Assembly (NCBI RefSeq): GCF_009730915.1
Contig: NC_052490.1
Span: forward strand, 31,372,625 to 31,436,624
Direction of reading: 5' to 3'
DNA: 64,000 bases
DNA from: Dioscorea cayenensis subsp. rotundata
Lineage: Eukaryota > Streptophyta > Magnoliopsida > Dioscoreales > Dioscoreaceae
Below are positions 48,827 through 62,507 of the stretch, one piece after another. The number at the start of each line of letters is the position of its first letter. Positions within the stretch are counted from its first letter, which is position 1. Both the position numbers and the translations under genes were made by a program. The notes beneath the pieces are model-generated. The model searched no databases, was not told the origin of the DNA, and was given only the letters and a program-made list of their open reading frames with translations.

Positions 48827-48981
48827 TTGGGCTATTTAACCAAGTAGGCCCTTTTTTTTTTTATTAAACCAAATGGCCCTAGGGCCATTTTAATTATCAA
48901 AATGGCCATTTTTGATAATTAAAAATGGCCCTAGGGCCATTTGGTTTAATAAAAAAAAAAAGCTACTTGGTTAAATGGCCC
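48827..48981. mobile_element. Palindromic MITE (near-perfect 155-bp hairpin)
   Basis: The two halves are almost exact inverse copies: TTTAACCAAGTAG..., an A/T run, ATTAAACCAAATGGCCCTAG and GGCCATTTT, around a short loop near 48903. The 16-base palindrome ATGGCCCTAGGGCCAT occurs once in each arm. It is flanked by TAAGGTT (48820-48826 and 48982-48988), a 7-8 bp duplication. No coding capacity. The superfamily is uncertain (hAT-like by duplication length). Confidence 0.85.
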
Positions 48982-48988
48982 TAAGGTT

Positions 48989-49397
48989 ATTGTTATTTTA
49001 GAGCAAATAAAATAACTTATTAAAAATTTAGAAGCTTCTACACTTCAAAAACAAGAGGCATTATTTTATAAAGTTCTCTCATGTAATTATCTCAAGGTTG
49101 TTAATGATTGATTTTCGTTTTGATAGGATACCTAACAAACAACCAAGAGTGATCTAAAGAATACAGAACGAATCTCAAGTCTTCATTACAAAATGAATGA
49201 TGCTCTTCTAATGATGGCTATGAAGAACAAGAACAACGAACAGATAGCAACAAACAATGGTACTTTTAAGGTCAAGATACTGAACACTGAATGAATACAG
49301 TAATATAAACTAAAAGTCTAGTTATTGTAACTGCATAACGATGAACAGAGTGAACTGGAGCGCAGATTCCTATCATAGTTTTGAGTTATCTGACTTT
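48989..49397. other. Spacer and 3' UTR side of the RABG3 gene
   Basis: AT-rich; the part next to 49397 is probably the 3' UTR of the minus-strand Rab gene. No other feature seen. Confidence 0.45.
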
Positions 49398-52137
49398 TTA
49401 ACATTCGCAGCTCGATGCTGATCTTTGTTGCCTCCCTCCAGCAGTAACATCGACGGTGTTTGGAAGGTACCTGCACCATTTGAGAAATATACATTAAGTA
49501 GAAGCCCGAGCAAACCCGATTACGAATGATGGGCAAAACTATAATCTTACATGTTCTCTTCAGGTTCATTCTTAAAGGCATTCTTTGCTATACATTCAAA
49601 TGCAGCCTCAACATTGAACCCCTCTTTCGCAGAGGTCTCGAAGTAGGGAATGTTGCTCTTTGACGCACACCATGCCTTCGCCTTCTTCTCTGAAACCTAT
49701 GGAGATTAAGCACAAATAGATGATGAAGTCAAGAAAACCGAGACTCAGAGAATGTGGCTGCAGAGTATAATTAAGGATTCGTAAATACAAAGAGGCAAGA
49801 GAATTAGAACTACATGCTTACCACACGGCTATTCCCACCATCAACATCTATCTTGTTTCCGAGCACTATGAATGGAAAATTCTCCGGGTCTGATGGGCTA
49901 GCCTGAAATATGACCATCAATGTTGATGTGTCACAAAACCTTCTGAAACTACAAGAACAACAATTCAGGATAGGAGTAAACATGGCTACCTGAATCAGAA
50001 ATTCTTCCCGCCAATTGTTCAGATTATCAAATGATTTCATGGAATTAACATCATAAACAAGAACACAGCAATCAGCACCACGGTAAAAAGCCACCCCAAG
50101 ACTCTGAAATCTTTCTTGCCCTGCTGTGTCCCAAATCTGAAGAACAATACGCAGCAACAAGCAGAGTGAGCATAAAGTCCAAATGATAACTATGGTTTAA
50201 TTAACATGGGAAAGATGAGAAAAACAAAAAAGAACCGCAATCCATACCGCAATAATATAAATTTGAAACTCTTGAAAAATGACATGACAATAATGAACCG
50301 GCAAGAACCAAATGAGATTAAAATAGCCTCATACAGGCTGTGAGTTAGAATCACATCATGATAGGTATATCCAAAAACAATGCACACTTAGATGAAACAT
50401 CAAGAACCAAATACTTGTATTTTGGTATACCATAAAACAAAGCAACAACACAAATGATTAGCCAAGTTTTGTGTTTTAACGCACAATAGAATATCATATT
50501 GGAATGGTTTCATTGGGCCTTAGCTTGTCCATGATAATTTAGGGCATAGACAAAAAAGCCGTTACAATACTCTTTTTCCGAAAGAAGACAGTAAGTTGGC
50601 TGATGACGCGGCTTTTCAGGTGGGAAGCCGACAAGCTATAGACACCGAAAGAAAACAAATGACACACACCATTTCTTGTGAAAGAATAAGAACACTCAAA
50701 GACTTACAGTTAAGATAAGTACCATCCGGAAATATACAACAGAAACAGATTTGTAAGACAACAAAAGCTTAGTCAGTTTTGTGCTAGTGATAAGCTGTTA
50801 CATAAATACGCCTTGTGCACACCCATGCCAATTTCTTTTACTGTCAGTAGATCCTACGCCTTCCTGGGTTTCTCATTCTGTATGATATTATTAAACATGT
50901 GAACACAATAAAACCTACGCCCCCAATTGTTCCAGAAATAAAAGATAAAAACATAAAAAACAAATAAAACTTCATAAATAAAACTATTCTTCCAAACCCA
51001 AGTCTTCAAAATACTTACAATAGTTATATGTAAGCCTAATAAATTAACCGAACAAAAGGTAATCCAATCACAAGAATGAAATCTAAGATCTCAACTAGAA
51101 ACAACTTACGAACTAAACAGGATAAATCATATCAAAATAGATAAGGCAAAGCATATTCTAACACTCCAGCATAACCCTCAAAAACGCATGGTTTCAGTTT
51201 TCAATATTCAGTGATAAGACAAGGCAAGCCCCTTAGTAACTAAAAAACTTCTGACAGAACCTTAATCATGAGTTACATCACCAGTTTAGGAACAATTCGA
51301 TTCAAAAGAGGGAGGAATAAAGCACCCAAGACATAAATAAAGCAACTATGCAAGTCAATTAAGAAACCATATTAATCAAGACACAACAAACCTGATGCAA
51401 GTTCATATGATAAGAATTGCACATGATAAGGTAGGTGGAGAGGTCATAGCTCCATTAAATTAAATACTTGTCCACTAACATCTAGAGACCAAGACAAACG
51501 GGAATCAAACTAAGCATCATCCAGAACAGCAGCAAAAAATATATAAAGTGCAAGACTACTTGAGAATAACTAGGTCACTACTTCCTAACTGCTATTTACT
51601 CATTTGCAACTTTTCACCACTCAGATCATTCCCCAAATTTTATAAAACTAAAACAAACAAACCAAGAATTTCAACTTTCTGAAGCAAAACAATATGCAAC
51701 AATAAAGTAAATCAAAATGCAAAAGAAAAAAAATAATAATAAGAAGTAATTCACCTGCAATGTGAATGACCTATCTTCCACTTGCACTTCTTTGGTCAAG
51801 AAATCAGCTCCAATCGTGGCTTTGTACTGGTTGCTGAACTTTCGATTCACATACCTAAACAGCGTCACTCAAACCCAAAAACACTAAAATTAGCAATCAA
51901 ATACAAAAAAAACACACAAATAGCAGCATGATTTGGGGGTAATTCGAGGATACTGATTCATCAGAGACGTCTTCCCAACCCTACCAAACAATAAAACTCG
52001 ACGATCAGATCATGAGTTCAAAGATGAAATCATGGTGAATTAGATGGCAAAATCAACAAAAAAGTCAACCAAATTGAGTCTTACCCGCTATCACCGAGGA
52101 TGATAACCTTGAGAAGCGTCCGCCTGCGAGAAGCCAT
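49398..52137 (-). CDS. RABG3: Rab7-type small GTPase, RABG3 class, 7 exons, 208 aa
   Basis: Exons on the minus strand: 52085-52137, 51954-51980, 51755-51854, 49990-50136, 49822-49902, 49551-49696 and 49398-49470, all GT-AG, with exact frame. It starts [18 protein letters not shown]. Nucleotide-binding motifs are complete: GDSGVGKT (15-22), WDTAGQ (62-67), NKID (125-128) and ETSAK (156-160). The switch I region contains ATIGADF. The C-terminus is CEC, a double geranylgeranylation site for membrane attachment. Plant RABG3 proteins act at late endosomes and the tonoplast in vacuolar trafficking. The paralogue number (a-f) cannot be fixed. Intron 3 is long (1.6 kb). Confidence 0.96.
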
Positions 52138-52259
52138 GGATCGAATACTAAGGAGATTAGATCCTCTCGCACAATCGATCAAGGTCTGATGGAAACCCTA
52201 GAAGAAGCCCAAATTCAAGCTGGTAGAGAAACACGAAGAGGAAAACAACCCGACCAAAA

Positions 52260-52273
52260 CTTATTTATAGTGT
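52260..52273 (-). promoter_or_regulatory. TATA box of the RABG3 gene
   Basis: On the minus strand the text reads CACTATAAATAAG, about 125-135 bases before the ATG at 52137, leaving room for a normal 5' UTR. Confidence 0.6.
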
Positions 52274-53120
52274 GTGATTAGAGAGTTTTCCGGGGTCTTG
52301 TATGCATAATGGCAGGCTGGTTTTGCATTTGCACTCAAATTTCAAAAGAATTACAACGAAGGACTGCTCTAAAGCCTCGAATAAATTTAAAAAAAAAAAA
52401 ATATTAAAGATTTGATTAAAATTTTCAACTAATTTAATCTTAGGGATATTAAAGGTGGAGTTTGTTTCAATAGATTTAGTGATAATGATTTTTAAGTTTC
52501 AAGATTAGTGGGCATTTTAACTAATTAGATGAAGATCACTTTATCTTTTACACTGATAAATATATAAAAAAAAAGAAAATGATAATTCCCAAAATGATGA
52601 TGAGCTTATCCCCTCTTTTTTTATGGATTTTTAATTTAATTTTGCCCAATGGCATTTTGTTTTATTATCTATTTTCTTCAATTTAATACACACAAAAAAT
52701 GAATGAAGGTACACTGTATAAATGTAAGTACCAGCAGATTCCACTGCACATAAGCTTCACTCAGAATTAGAACTTTCATGTGTCAATCAATGCCTTTCAT
52801 GAAATACATCTTTAAATCGCCAAATGAAATTTATTTACAGCCAAAACTCAGAAGAATAATTCTTGAAAAGAATTGTAAGCCAACTCAACTTACCAAGACC
52901 CAAAAAAATAAAAAATACTAATAATAATAATAACGATGATGAATCGATGATGATGATAATGCATGTATATAGGTGAATTGTGAGCCTTCTATTGTTATCA
53001 TCCAACGCTTTCCACACAGAGAGGTGCTTGGACTTGTTGCAGATAATAGATAATATATCAGCATTGAATGGCACATTTCACAGTTGATCACAAGAGAAAT
53101 CATAGACCACTGTTGAAACC
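52274..53120. other. Spacer between RABG3 promoter and PERK 3' end
   Basis: AT-rich; the right part is probably the PERK 3' UTR, with a TAA/TGA-rich repeat around 52917-52960. No gene seen. Confidence 0.45.
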
Positions 53121-56100
53121 TCAGCTATCTTTCTTAAACTTGTTCATATCCATCTCCTGTGTTTGCTGGCCTTCACTGCTGGAGACTGAAGGATTCTGAC
53201 CGTATTCGCTGGTCGGAGCACTGTACTCACTAGTGGAATAATCTCGGCTATCCAGCACCTTTCTGAACTTCTTCATGTCTTCGTTATACTGGCTAGTATC
53301 ATAATCAGAGCTACCATAGACTGAGCTGTGACCAGGGGTGACACCATCATTGAGATCTGTCAGAGATGCATCCCCCTCCAATGTTCTAACAACCTGCTCA
53401 ATTTTACATTTAAAAGAGTCATGCCTTTAAGAAATGCAAAGGTAACATGAACAATCATTAACTTGTTGATCAGAATCGAAATGAATGGCTATAAAATTAG
53501 TCGAAGAAAGGAGGGCTGAAGACTTAAGTAGATTTTCTGTCAAAGTAAAAAAAAAAAATGTATGTGAAGAAACAATACCATCCCCATTCGTGGTCGACGC
53601 TTTGCTGAGTGGCGCACACAAGCAGCAGCACAAGCAACCATTCGTGCCACCTCTACATAGTTATACTTGTCACCTAATTTTGGATCAATTAGAGGAGTAC
53701 AGTCACCATCCTCGATAGCGCGAGTCATCAAAGGCCTTGCCTGCAACAACAATCAGCAAGAATCCATCAGTCATGTGCAAAACTAAACATTTAAGCTACT
53801 GACAAACTAAATCCAATGTGAAAGGCAGACAAACTTTGAAAACTAGCCAACATCCATGAACGCCACTGACAAGCACAGTCATGCAAAATGTGTATATGAA
53901 GTGAATAGTTCCAAAAAGAAGAGAATCAAAACAATGGTGCAGAAGAAAGGAAATAAGAAAATTACAATGGCAGCAACAGAAAAGAACGTTTATAAATACA
54001 GTTTATTGAAATAGAAGAGAAATAATCAATAAATATAGGGGAAACACATGAAGGAGGTTACCTAAATAATAGATACAAAATCCAGTAGTATGATTTATTT
54101 TATTTATAAATTTTTTTAAGCTCAGCAGAAAATTCCAACAAGCAAAAACTAAAATGAAAAACACAGGTTAAAACAAGATGCATCTTTTGCAAGTCACTCA
54201 CCCAGTCAACCAAACTATCATCCATGAAAGAATAAGTTGAATCAACAGGTCTCCTTCCAGTAATTAGTTCAAGAAGCATGACTCCAAAAGAGAAGACATC
54301 AGATTTATCAGTCAGTTTTCCTGAAGATGCATATTCTGGTGCCAGGTATCTGAATGAAAGAACAAACTAGCATGTTACAGAAAAAACAGAGAAATAAATT
54401 GATCTCCAAACCATTAATTAGTACAAGCTGGTACTTCCAGATTATTTTTCATCAGCCACAGCATGTCTATAATAGCGACTTAATTAGCAGGAAAAACCAA
54501 CTTCTTGATGCATTTTGTGCAAACAGAAATGCATTTCAGTATGCATACTAGAAGTAAGAACTGATTGAGATATTGCAACATAAAGAAAAAAGCATGGTAA
54601 TAGAAGTAAGCCAGCAGAAATTTGGTCATACCCAAAAGTTCCCATGACCCTAGTAGAAATGTGGGTGTTGTTATCAGATGTCAATCTTGCAAGCCCAAAA
54701 TCAGCTACCTGCATTCATATTTACACATAAAGGAACATTAAACAAAGGGAGATCAAGACATGTAATATATATATATACACATACAAGAAGAAGCATGACT
54801 TGCCTTAGCTTCAAAGTTGTATTCAAGGAGAATATTCGCTGCCTTAATATCACGATGGATGATCTTAGGATGGCCTAAAAAGGATAAGACACATTATCGT
54901 TAAAGTGACATAGCAACACAACTATCTCAATGAATAAAGGCACGCCCACATGTGCACACACAAACACAAACACACACACACACAGACACAGATAGAGAGA
55001 CTCACAGTCCTCATGGAGATAAGCCAACCCCCTCGCAGATCCCAAAGCAATTTTTAATCTGGTGGGCCAGTCCATAGTTGGTTGATCTTTCCCTGAACAA
55101 ACTGGTGTGGAAAAAATTCATAATCTAGTTCTAAATTGTGACTGTCTCATATTAAAAGAATACTATATTGCAATATCACAAAGTCATAAACCAATCCTAC
55201 CACCTCAAACTATGTATTCTGAAACAAAATAAAGATAATTATAGAGGCATTACCATGCAAATGGAACTCCAGTGTACGATTAGGAACAAATTCATAAACA
55301 AGAAGCCTTTGTCCGTCTGAATCACAGTGACCAACCAACGTGACCAAATTCTTGTGATGCACGCGACTGATAATTCTAACCTCTGCTTGGAACTCGCGAT
55401 CTCCCTGTACACTACCAGTCTTCAGCTGTTTAATTGCAATTTCTTTGCCATTAGGCAAAATGCCTTTGTGTACATAGCCAAAACCACCTTGCCCAAGGAG
55501 ATTAGCTTCAGAGAACCCATCTGTTGCTCTCACCAATTCATCAAATGTGAATGTGCCTTTAGGAAAACCCAGAGCCGTACCAGGTGATGGAGGAGGTAGT
55601 GGATTATCAGACCCAGAGTAATTTGAACCGGAGCCTCCACTGCTGCTCATCATAGGTGGAGGTGGAGGTGGTGGAGGAAGGAAAGGCGAATTTGGAGGAC
55701 GCGAGGGAAATGGGGGAGGAGGAGAAGGATCTGAAGGTATTTTCACGACATGATCTGCAGGTGGAGCATTATGTTGCCAATTGTGAACCTGCCCTCCATA
55801 GAAGTCATCTGCAAATAGACATAACTATGAAGTGAAAATATAGTCCTTTTTCAATCTTATAGATATTGTCTCCTGGAGTGCTATCAAGAAAATATAACAA
55901 AATATCTGGGAAACACGATACACTCTTGAACAACTACAACTATCACCTTACAAAAACATAAATGGCCGTGTGGAACTATAAAATCTCTTGCAAGTGGAGG
56001 GAAAAAAAATTACGACTGGGAAAAAAAAAATATTAGATTGCAACATGAATAAGATAAGACAAGTCCCGGTAGTAGCATAAAAGCAGCTTTAAATCAATCA

Positions 56101-57129
56101 CGTGAAATTACCATTACATATAGAAGATTGAGAACAACTCTCTGCTTAATTAGCAGGACATGAAATCCAAAACCAACCAATGATAGTGCAGCTATTGTAA
56201 TTCATCCATGAACTTTAAAGCATTCCCTATAACATTTCAAAAAAAAAAAAATGTGGTTTTTCTGCCACCACAAAGTTCACGTCAGTCAAAACAGATACAA
56301 TTACAATACCAACATCCTCTTATCTCGGATATGTGATTACTTTATCAGCAAAATATAAAAAAGGCCAAAATTTCATTGTCAGCGCTAAAACAAACCATCT
56401 AGAAATATAAACAAACGCCTAAATCACTAACCTCGGCAACCAGATCTACACGTAAGCAATCACAAAACAAGAGAGAAAAACTCTAAAAGCGATACCTTTA
56501 ACCGCCGCCGCCGGCGGCTGCTGTGGCGGATGTCCGCCATAGTAAACAGGAGGAGGAAGCGGCGGTCGCTTCTTCCTGTTTCTGCAGCAGCAGAAGTAGA
56601 GCACAGTCAGTGCCGCGAGGAGAACCACCCCTGCGATTGCGATCCCCACAACCATAGGTGTCGAGATGGAGCTCGAACTCGACTGTGAAGGCGACGGAGG
56701 CGGTGGGGTCTTCACCGAAGAAGGGGGGGTCTTCGCCGAAGGCGGAGATGGGGGCACCGGTGGAGATCTACCTGTCGAAGGAGGCGGCGGGGAAGGCGAC
56801 GATGGAGGCGACGGCGTCGATGGGGAAGACGGAGAAGGAGACGATGGTGGCGACGGCGTGGATGGGGAAGACGGAGGAGGAGACGATGGCGGCGACGGAG
56901 TGGATGGGGAAGACGGAGAAGGAGAAGAAGGAGGGGAGGGAGGGGAGGGGGATGGTGGTGAAGAGGACGGTGGAGGAGATGGAATCGGAGTCGGAGGAGA
57001 CGGTGGTGCCGGAGGAGGAGAGGAAGGGGGTGGGGAGGTGGAGTTGTTGGATGGAGAAGGAGCGGAAGGTGGGGATGGAGTGGCCGGTGGAGAGGTCGGC
57101 GCCGGCGCCGGAGGCGACGAAGTAGACAT
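53121..57129 (-). CDS. PERK: Proline-rich extensin-like receptor kinase (PERK), 8 exons, about 668 aa
   Basis: Exons on the minus strand: 56496-57129, 55254-55808, 55006-55092, 54804-54874, 54632-54708, 54202-54349, 53579-53740 and 53121-53393. The extracellular part (1-155) is almost pure Pro/Ser/Thr with SPPPP-like cell-wall motifs and no classical signal peptide, as is usual for PERKs. One membrane span lies at about 159-181, followed by basic RNRKK. A second proline stretch (240-263) precedes the kinase (about 309-580). Kinase residues are complete: Gly loop 318-324 (GQGGFG), Lys338 (AIK), HRDIKAAN with Asp434 and DFG at 452-454. The tail is Ser/Tyr-rich. PERKs sit in the plasma membrane and sense cell-wall state. 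The intron after exon 4 uses a GC donor. The exon 3 acceptor has a second option 9 bases upstream (adds 3 aa, 671 total). Confidence 0.95.
54950..54985. repeat. CA-rich microsatellite in PERK intron 3
   Basis: ACACAAACACAAACACACAC-type repeats close to the donor of exon 3. Confidence 0.8.
56798..56923 (-). repeat. Three tandem 42-bp units in the PERK extracellular domain
   Basis: Units start at 56798, 56840 and 56882, each GACGATGGNGGCGACGGNGT plus a GGATGGGGAAGACGG part. On the coding strand each encodes 14 residues of the [14 protein letters not shown] type, so copy changes keep the frame. Confidence 0.9.
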
Positions 57130-57291
57130 CTCGCCGGCGAATTCTCAGTCCGATTCAGCCGCGCTTTGGAACCGAGAGAGAGATCTGAGGAAATGTAGAG
57201 CTAATGTGTTCGCAGTGTGGTTTTTCTTTTCTTATCTTTTTTAGCGCGAGGGTTTTTTTCACGATGGATTGAAGAACGGATTTTGCCAGAG

Positions 57292-57322
57292 AGGACCTGT
57301 AGGGGCCCACACGGCCCATGAT
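57292..57322 (-). promoter_or_regulatory. GGGCC elements in the PERK promoter
   Basis: GGGGCCCACACGGCCCATG gives two TGGGCC (site II-like) elements on the minus strand about 165-195 bases before the ATG. The position fits the PERK promoter. Confidence 0.45.
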
Positions 57323-57329
57323 CCGCGTT

Positions 57330-60300
57330 TAGAACCTCTCTTGACGCTGCGGCTAAGATTATTAAAAATTAAAAAAAAAATGTGAAAAAAGTTTTTTTAT
57401 TTTTTTAATTAAAAAATTATATTAAATTAAATTAATTAAGATAATGAGGGGAAATCAAGATTGATGGTTTTTTTTTTTTGTTTTTGGTAGTGGATTGATT
57501 TTATGCCATGGATAATGAGAGAGAAAAAATAATGTTTATATATATATATATATTGGGAAATTGTTAGATATTAGTTGGATATTTATTACTGTTGTATATA
57601 GTTTTTATGTAGAAGTAAAATGGGTAAATGCTATCTCGTGGTATATATAAGAGATAATTTTAAAAATTGTGCCGTGTTGTTTTCTTGCTCTCTTGAATTT
57701 TTGATGATTTTTTTTATTTTATTAATAATTTTATAGAAAATGAAAGTTATGGATGGGATAATAGATAATAAGTCTAATATTGAATAAATTTTATAAAATT
57801 TAGAATGTTCATATTATTATTTTTTTTAGAAAGGGAAAAATAAATTGCCATTATTAAAGATTGGCAAGATATTTATGAAATTTAATAATTTAGATATTTT
57901 GGGCGTTCTTAGATATGATACTTTTTGTGAAGATTTGTGAAATGTAATGAAAAGATTTGGATAAAAAAGTTAGATTGTTAGTGTTGTTAGTTTACCTCAA
58001 GTGATAACTTAGTAAGAATAGAACCCCACCTACAAAAACTCTCCAATGGTACGTACCACTTAAAAACCTTTGTTTTTCTTCAATTGCCGGTGCAAAGAGC
58101 ACCAAATGGAGTTTGAGAGACATCGGTCATTAGATATATAAATAATAGAGTTCAATGTTGATTATTTTATTTTTATTTAAGAATATTTACGTAGAGTTCT
58201 TTGACCCATTTATTATCTATGAGTCACAAACTCGTAAATCATTTTGAAATGATGAACTCCGAATTTTATTAAAAAATAGAGTTTTTATTGCACATAAAAA
58301 TTAGACTCAAAACTATTTAATCAAATGACCAAAATTTTTACTGCTTTGACCAACCTATAACTATTTAAAAATACATTTAGATAAAATAAAAATTGTAAAA
58401 AAATTTTGAATGCAAACATAGAATGTTTAAATCCTCTCTATTAAAACTAACACTATCTAATATAAATTTGATTATAGAATAAGAATTACTAACCACTTAT
58501 AATAATAAACCACCTTTTTCAACTCAATTCATGTTTAATACCAATTCAAATACAAAGTCAAAGTTTTGTTTTGTTAATTTATTTTGTGTTGAGAGAGGGA
58601 GAGAGAGAGAATAGTGAATAATGAAGGACAAGAGACCTAACGGTTGGAGACCAAAAATAGAAGGGAGTGGGTGAGAAACACACAGGGAGGTGTGAAGAAT
58701 ATAAAATAGAAATAGCTGGCTTATTTTGTCTTGTTTTTCAAGTAGGGTACTGTTTGATTCATTGTTGTGTCTTGTTAAAGTGAAACTATGCAACTAATCA
58801 AGCACAAGGTTTCAGTTTCACATGCAAAGCTCTTGCCTACATTACTTTTGAATTAATCCATCTCAACCTATTTCTTAGTTTCTCTTTAATTCTTTGTATT
58901 CTGTGAAAAAAATAAAATAGAAATAAAAATAACTTTTTTATTTAGATAAGTGAATATATTGAACACAATATATAACATAATTAAATAAAAGAGAATAAAA
59001 AACAATAACAAACTAATTTTATTTTTGTACCAAAATGACAGACTTGCTAACTATGAGTAATTAAACTTATCTCACTGAAAAATAGAGGGTAATATCATTA
59101 TTTATTAATGTTAATTTAATTATTAGAATAAAATATCAGGGTGGTTGAGGTTGAACAGATGATCTTGTTTTTCTTATAAGTTAAACATGAAATCACAGTG
59201 GAGAATGCTGACAAGCTTCAAATAATGTTGTTTGATTCCTTAATATATCTAAATAATTAGAAATGAAAGGATAGAGAATCAAATGTTCTATATATGTTCA
59301 GGCATGTCCGCGTATCATTAATTAATTATTTATAAAGCCATTTCAATTTAGAAAAAAAGACCAGCTTTAAATAAATTTCAATAATATTTATTTCAATAAA
59401 TATATAAATAAGCAGCCTTCCTAAGTCCTATGAGAAATAATTCTGACCAACTTAAATTGCAGATGATCATGTGAGACTTGTTCTCCCCACCAACTCACCA
59501 ACTTATAATTAATGTGATAATAACCAAAAAAGGAAAAGGAAAAAAAAAACACAATTTGCACATAAACATGAATGATATTTTGTTTGCGGAAACTTTTTTT
59601 TTTAAGAAAAAAGAAAGAAAAATACTGCCAAGACATTTGATGTGAAGTGATTTACAACATCACACGTGACATATAGCCGTTAAAAGTGCTTGTCCTTTAT
59701 TGTATTAGTGGTCACATCCCTGCATTAAATTTAAGTTATATTATAATAATGAATAAGGAATGAGCCATGCATTCAAATATTTGGATAAGAACACGTGTCT
59801 CGGCAAAGCATAAAGTATTAAACATCATCTGCCTCAGTGAATGCACTCATAAAAAATCATTAACAATAGAATAAAATGTGCATTGATTGCTAAATACAAG
59901 AATAAATTTTTCTTAATATTTTTTTATATATATAAAAATTTTAATTATAAATCACTGCATAGTAGATTATTATTTAAATTATAAAAAAATATGGTCGAAT
60001 CTCTCGGGTGGAAGTAGCGGTACTAAATTTTTACCATCTATTCCACAATAAAAAAATAATATAAATATAATTATATAACATTTTTAAAAACAAATTTATG
60101 TGATTGCCCAATAAAATTCTCTTGATTTTGAGGCCTAGTCAATCTGGGTGTTATAAGAAAGTCTATACACTAAATATTTGGGAAATTTACTCGTGCGATC
60201 TATTGGGTCATTTAGATTGAGCGTAACAATTATATTTTTAATTGTACACCTTTAGATTTCCTTCCCTTAATCTGTAAAATTGATCATATGTTTATCTCCT

Positions 60301-62469
60301 GGATTTATGTAGCTTTGGATTCGATTAAACTCTCCATTAAAGAAGACATCTCCAAAATTAAAAAGAGTCTCACCTTTGCAAAATCTCTGCCTCCTAGCCT
60401 TGATGCCTAGTATCCTTCGGCTAGCAACCCCAACGATTCTTTCATTTAAAGGCATTTTGATGTGACTTTTCCTTATAGGATCTTGATGCCCCCCTTTGTT
60501 TTTTTTTTTTTTATCTTTTCCCTTTATTTTTTCTGTCCTTTTTTATTGTTGTTTTTTATCTTTTAGATCGGGTCCCCGCTAGTGACCTGTTTTGACTTCT
60601 CCTTTATTTCTTTTGTCCACTCCCATCTACCACCGTACGCTTCTATTTTTCTAATGAAACGTTTCAACTTCATATATATTAAAAATAAAATAAAATCTCT
60701 TGATAACATAGAATTTTATATTAAATTTTATTGATACATGATAATAAATTGTACAATAGCACAATAATAATTTCACTAAAAGTAAAGAGGGTGTCTTTCG
60801 CAGTTCAACTTCTGATATACTAATAAAAGTGGGGCAGGACATCTATCCTCTGGCATTGATTTTTTTTTTTTTTAATTTAATGAAAAAGCTAAATAAATAA
60901 ATAAATAATAAAACAATAAAGATTGAGTAATTAACGACATCTGGAAGCATGCATTTGAATGATTTCATAGTTGTACCTCAGAGCACGCGCAGTGCAGCAT
61001 GTGGAAAGGAAAGGAAAGGAATAAGGATGATGCTAAATAGCCCAAATGAAAACACCGTGATTTGCGCAATTTGTGTCACAGCCTTCAACCACTAGTTTCG
61101 TCACTGGTCGCTTGAGGGAACGCAATTAAACGCACACTGTAGAATATATATATCACATGAAACTAGTATGTAAAAATAAAAAGCAATATATATATACACA
61201 CACAACAAAAAGTAGTGGTATGTTACTTAAATAGTCAATGGACTGGCCCAGAATTGAATTTCTGGATTGACAGTACTGTTACATTACTATGTTGAATTTG
61301 TCTGTCTTTTGACAACCCATTTATGGTTCGGCGCTTGTTGCTTTTGTCAAAAATATATATACACATGTAAAAGAGTTCCACTTGTGTTTTTATCTAAAAA
61401 TATTTAATTATAAATAATTAAATTATCATTTAACAACTAGTATTTATATAAAAAAATGGAGAGTTATTATTATTTATCATATATGATTTACTCATCCATA
61501 CTGGTTTAATACTATTTAGTTTTGTATAAATTTATGGTAGTTGTTAGATAGAAATAAAATGTTACTATGTTTTTAGAGAATGTCCCCTCATGTATATATA
61601 TAGTAATTAATTACAATTTCAAATAAAAAAAGTATTCGCTAAATATTTTATAAATACTTATTTTATCTTTTCATACTAATAAAATCATGTTAAATGGCCT
61701 CCAAGTACTCTGTGTTATAACAAGTCAAACTGAGTTTAATTAAAAAATAAATTAAATTGATTGTAGAATTTGTGTCTATTGCGATTTATATGATTTTTTA
61801 ATTATGAGAATTTTTTTAAAAAATATGTGGGGGTGGACTAGTAGTCAGTTTATTCCTGTAATCCACCGCTTTACAGTTGTGAAATGAAATTTCACCATAT
61901 AAAGTTATTTAAAAAATTTAAATAATCAAAACACATTAAAGTAACAACAAAGTAAATTAGATTAAATCCAAATCAATTAGCTTTGACATATTCTAAAACA
62001 TATTTAAACATATTTTAAAATTTTATTATAATAAAATAATTCAAAAAAAATTGAGTTGTTTTTATTTTTATTCAATTTTCAATGTAGCAGAATATTTCTT
62101 TCTCAACCCATAGTTTGTTGTTATTTTTTTTAAATGTAATATTGTTTGTTTTTACATATTTCTCTTGTCTGTGATTGTGAATCAAGTTGAGTTCGAATTT
62201 AGATTCCTGACTTAAATTGAGTACAAGCAAATCAATCAAATCAATGGAAACCCCACCCGCAACTTCAACTTAAACAAGTTGAAAGAACTAGGTCAAAACT
62301 AACCTATCAATATCATTATCGATATAAGATAATAACACTTGGCAAACCAAGGAATTAGTCAAAGAATGTCTAGCAAGTTTAAACATAAAAATAAGCTATT
62401 GAGTATGGTTTTGCATATATTGAAATGACAATTTACAAAGATAACACCAACTATTATTTTTTATAATCC

Positions 62470-62507
<38 letters not shown>

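Noticed and set aside
56658-57244. Plus-strand frames rich in Gly/Asp/Glu
   Set aside because: Antisense shadow of the proline-rich PERK exon 1.
60260-60690. Possible LINE 3' end
   Set aside because: Text and A-rich tail are suggestive, but no reverse transcriptase or endonuclease motif supports it.
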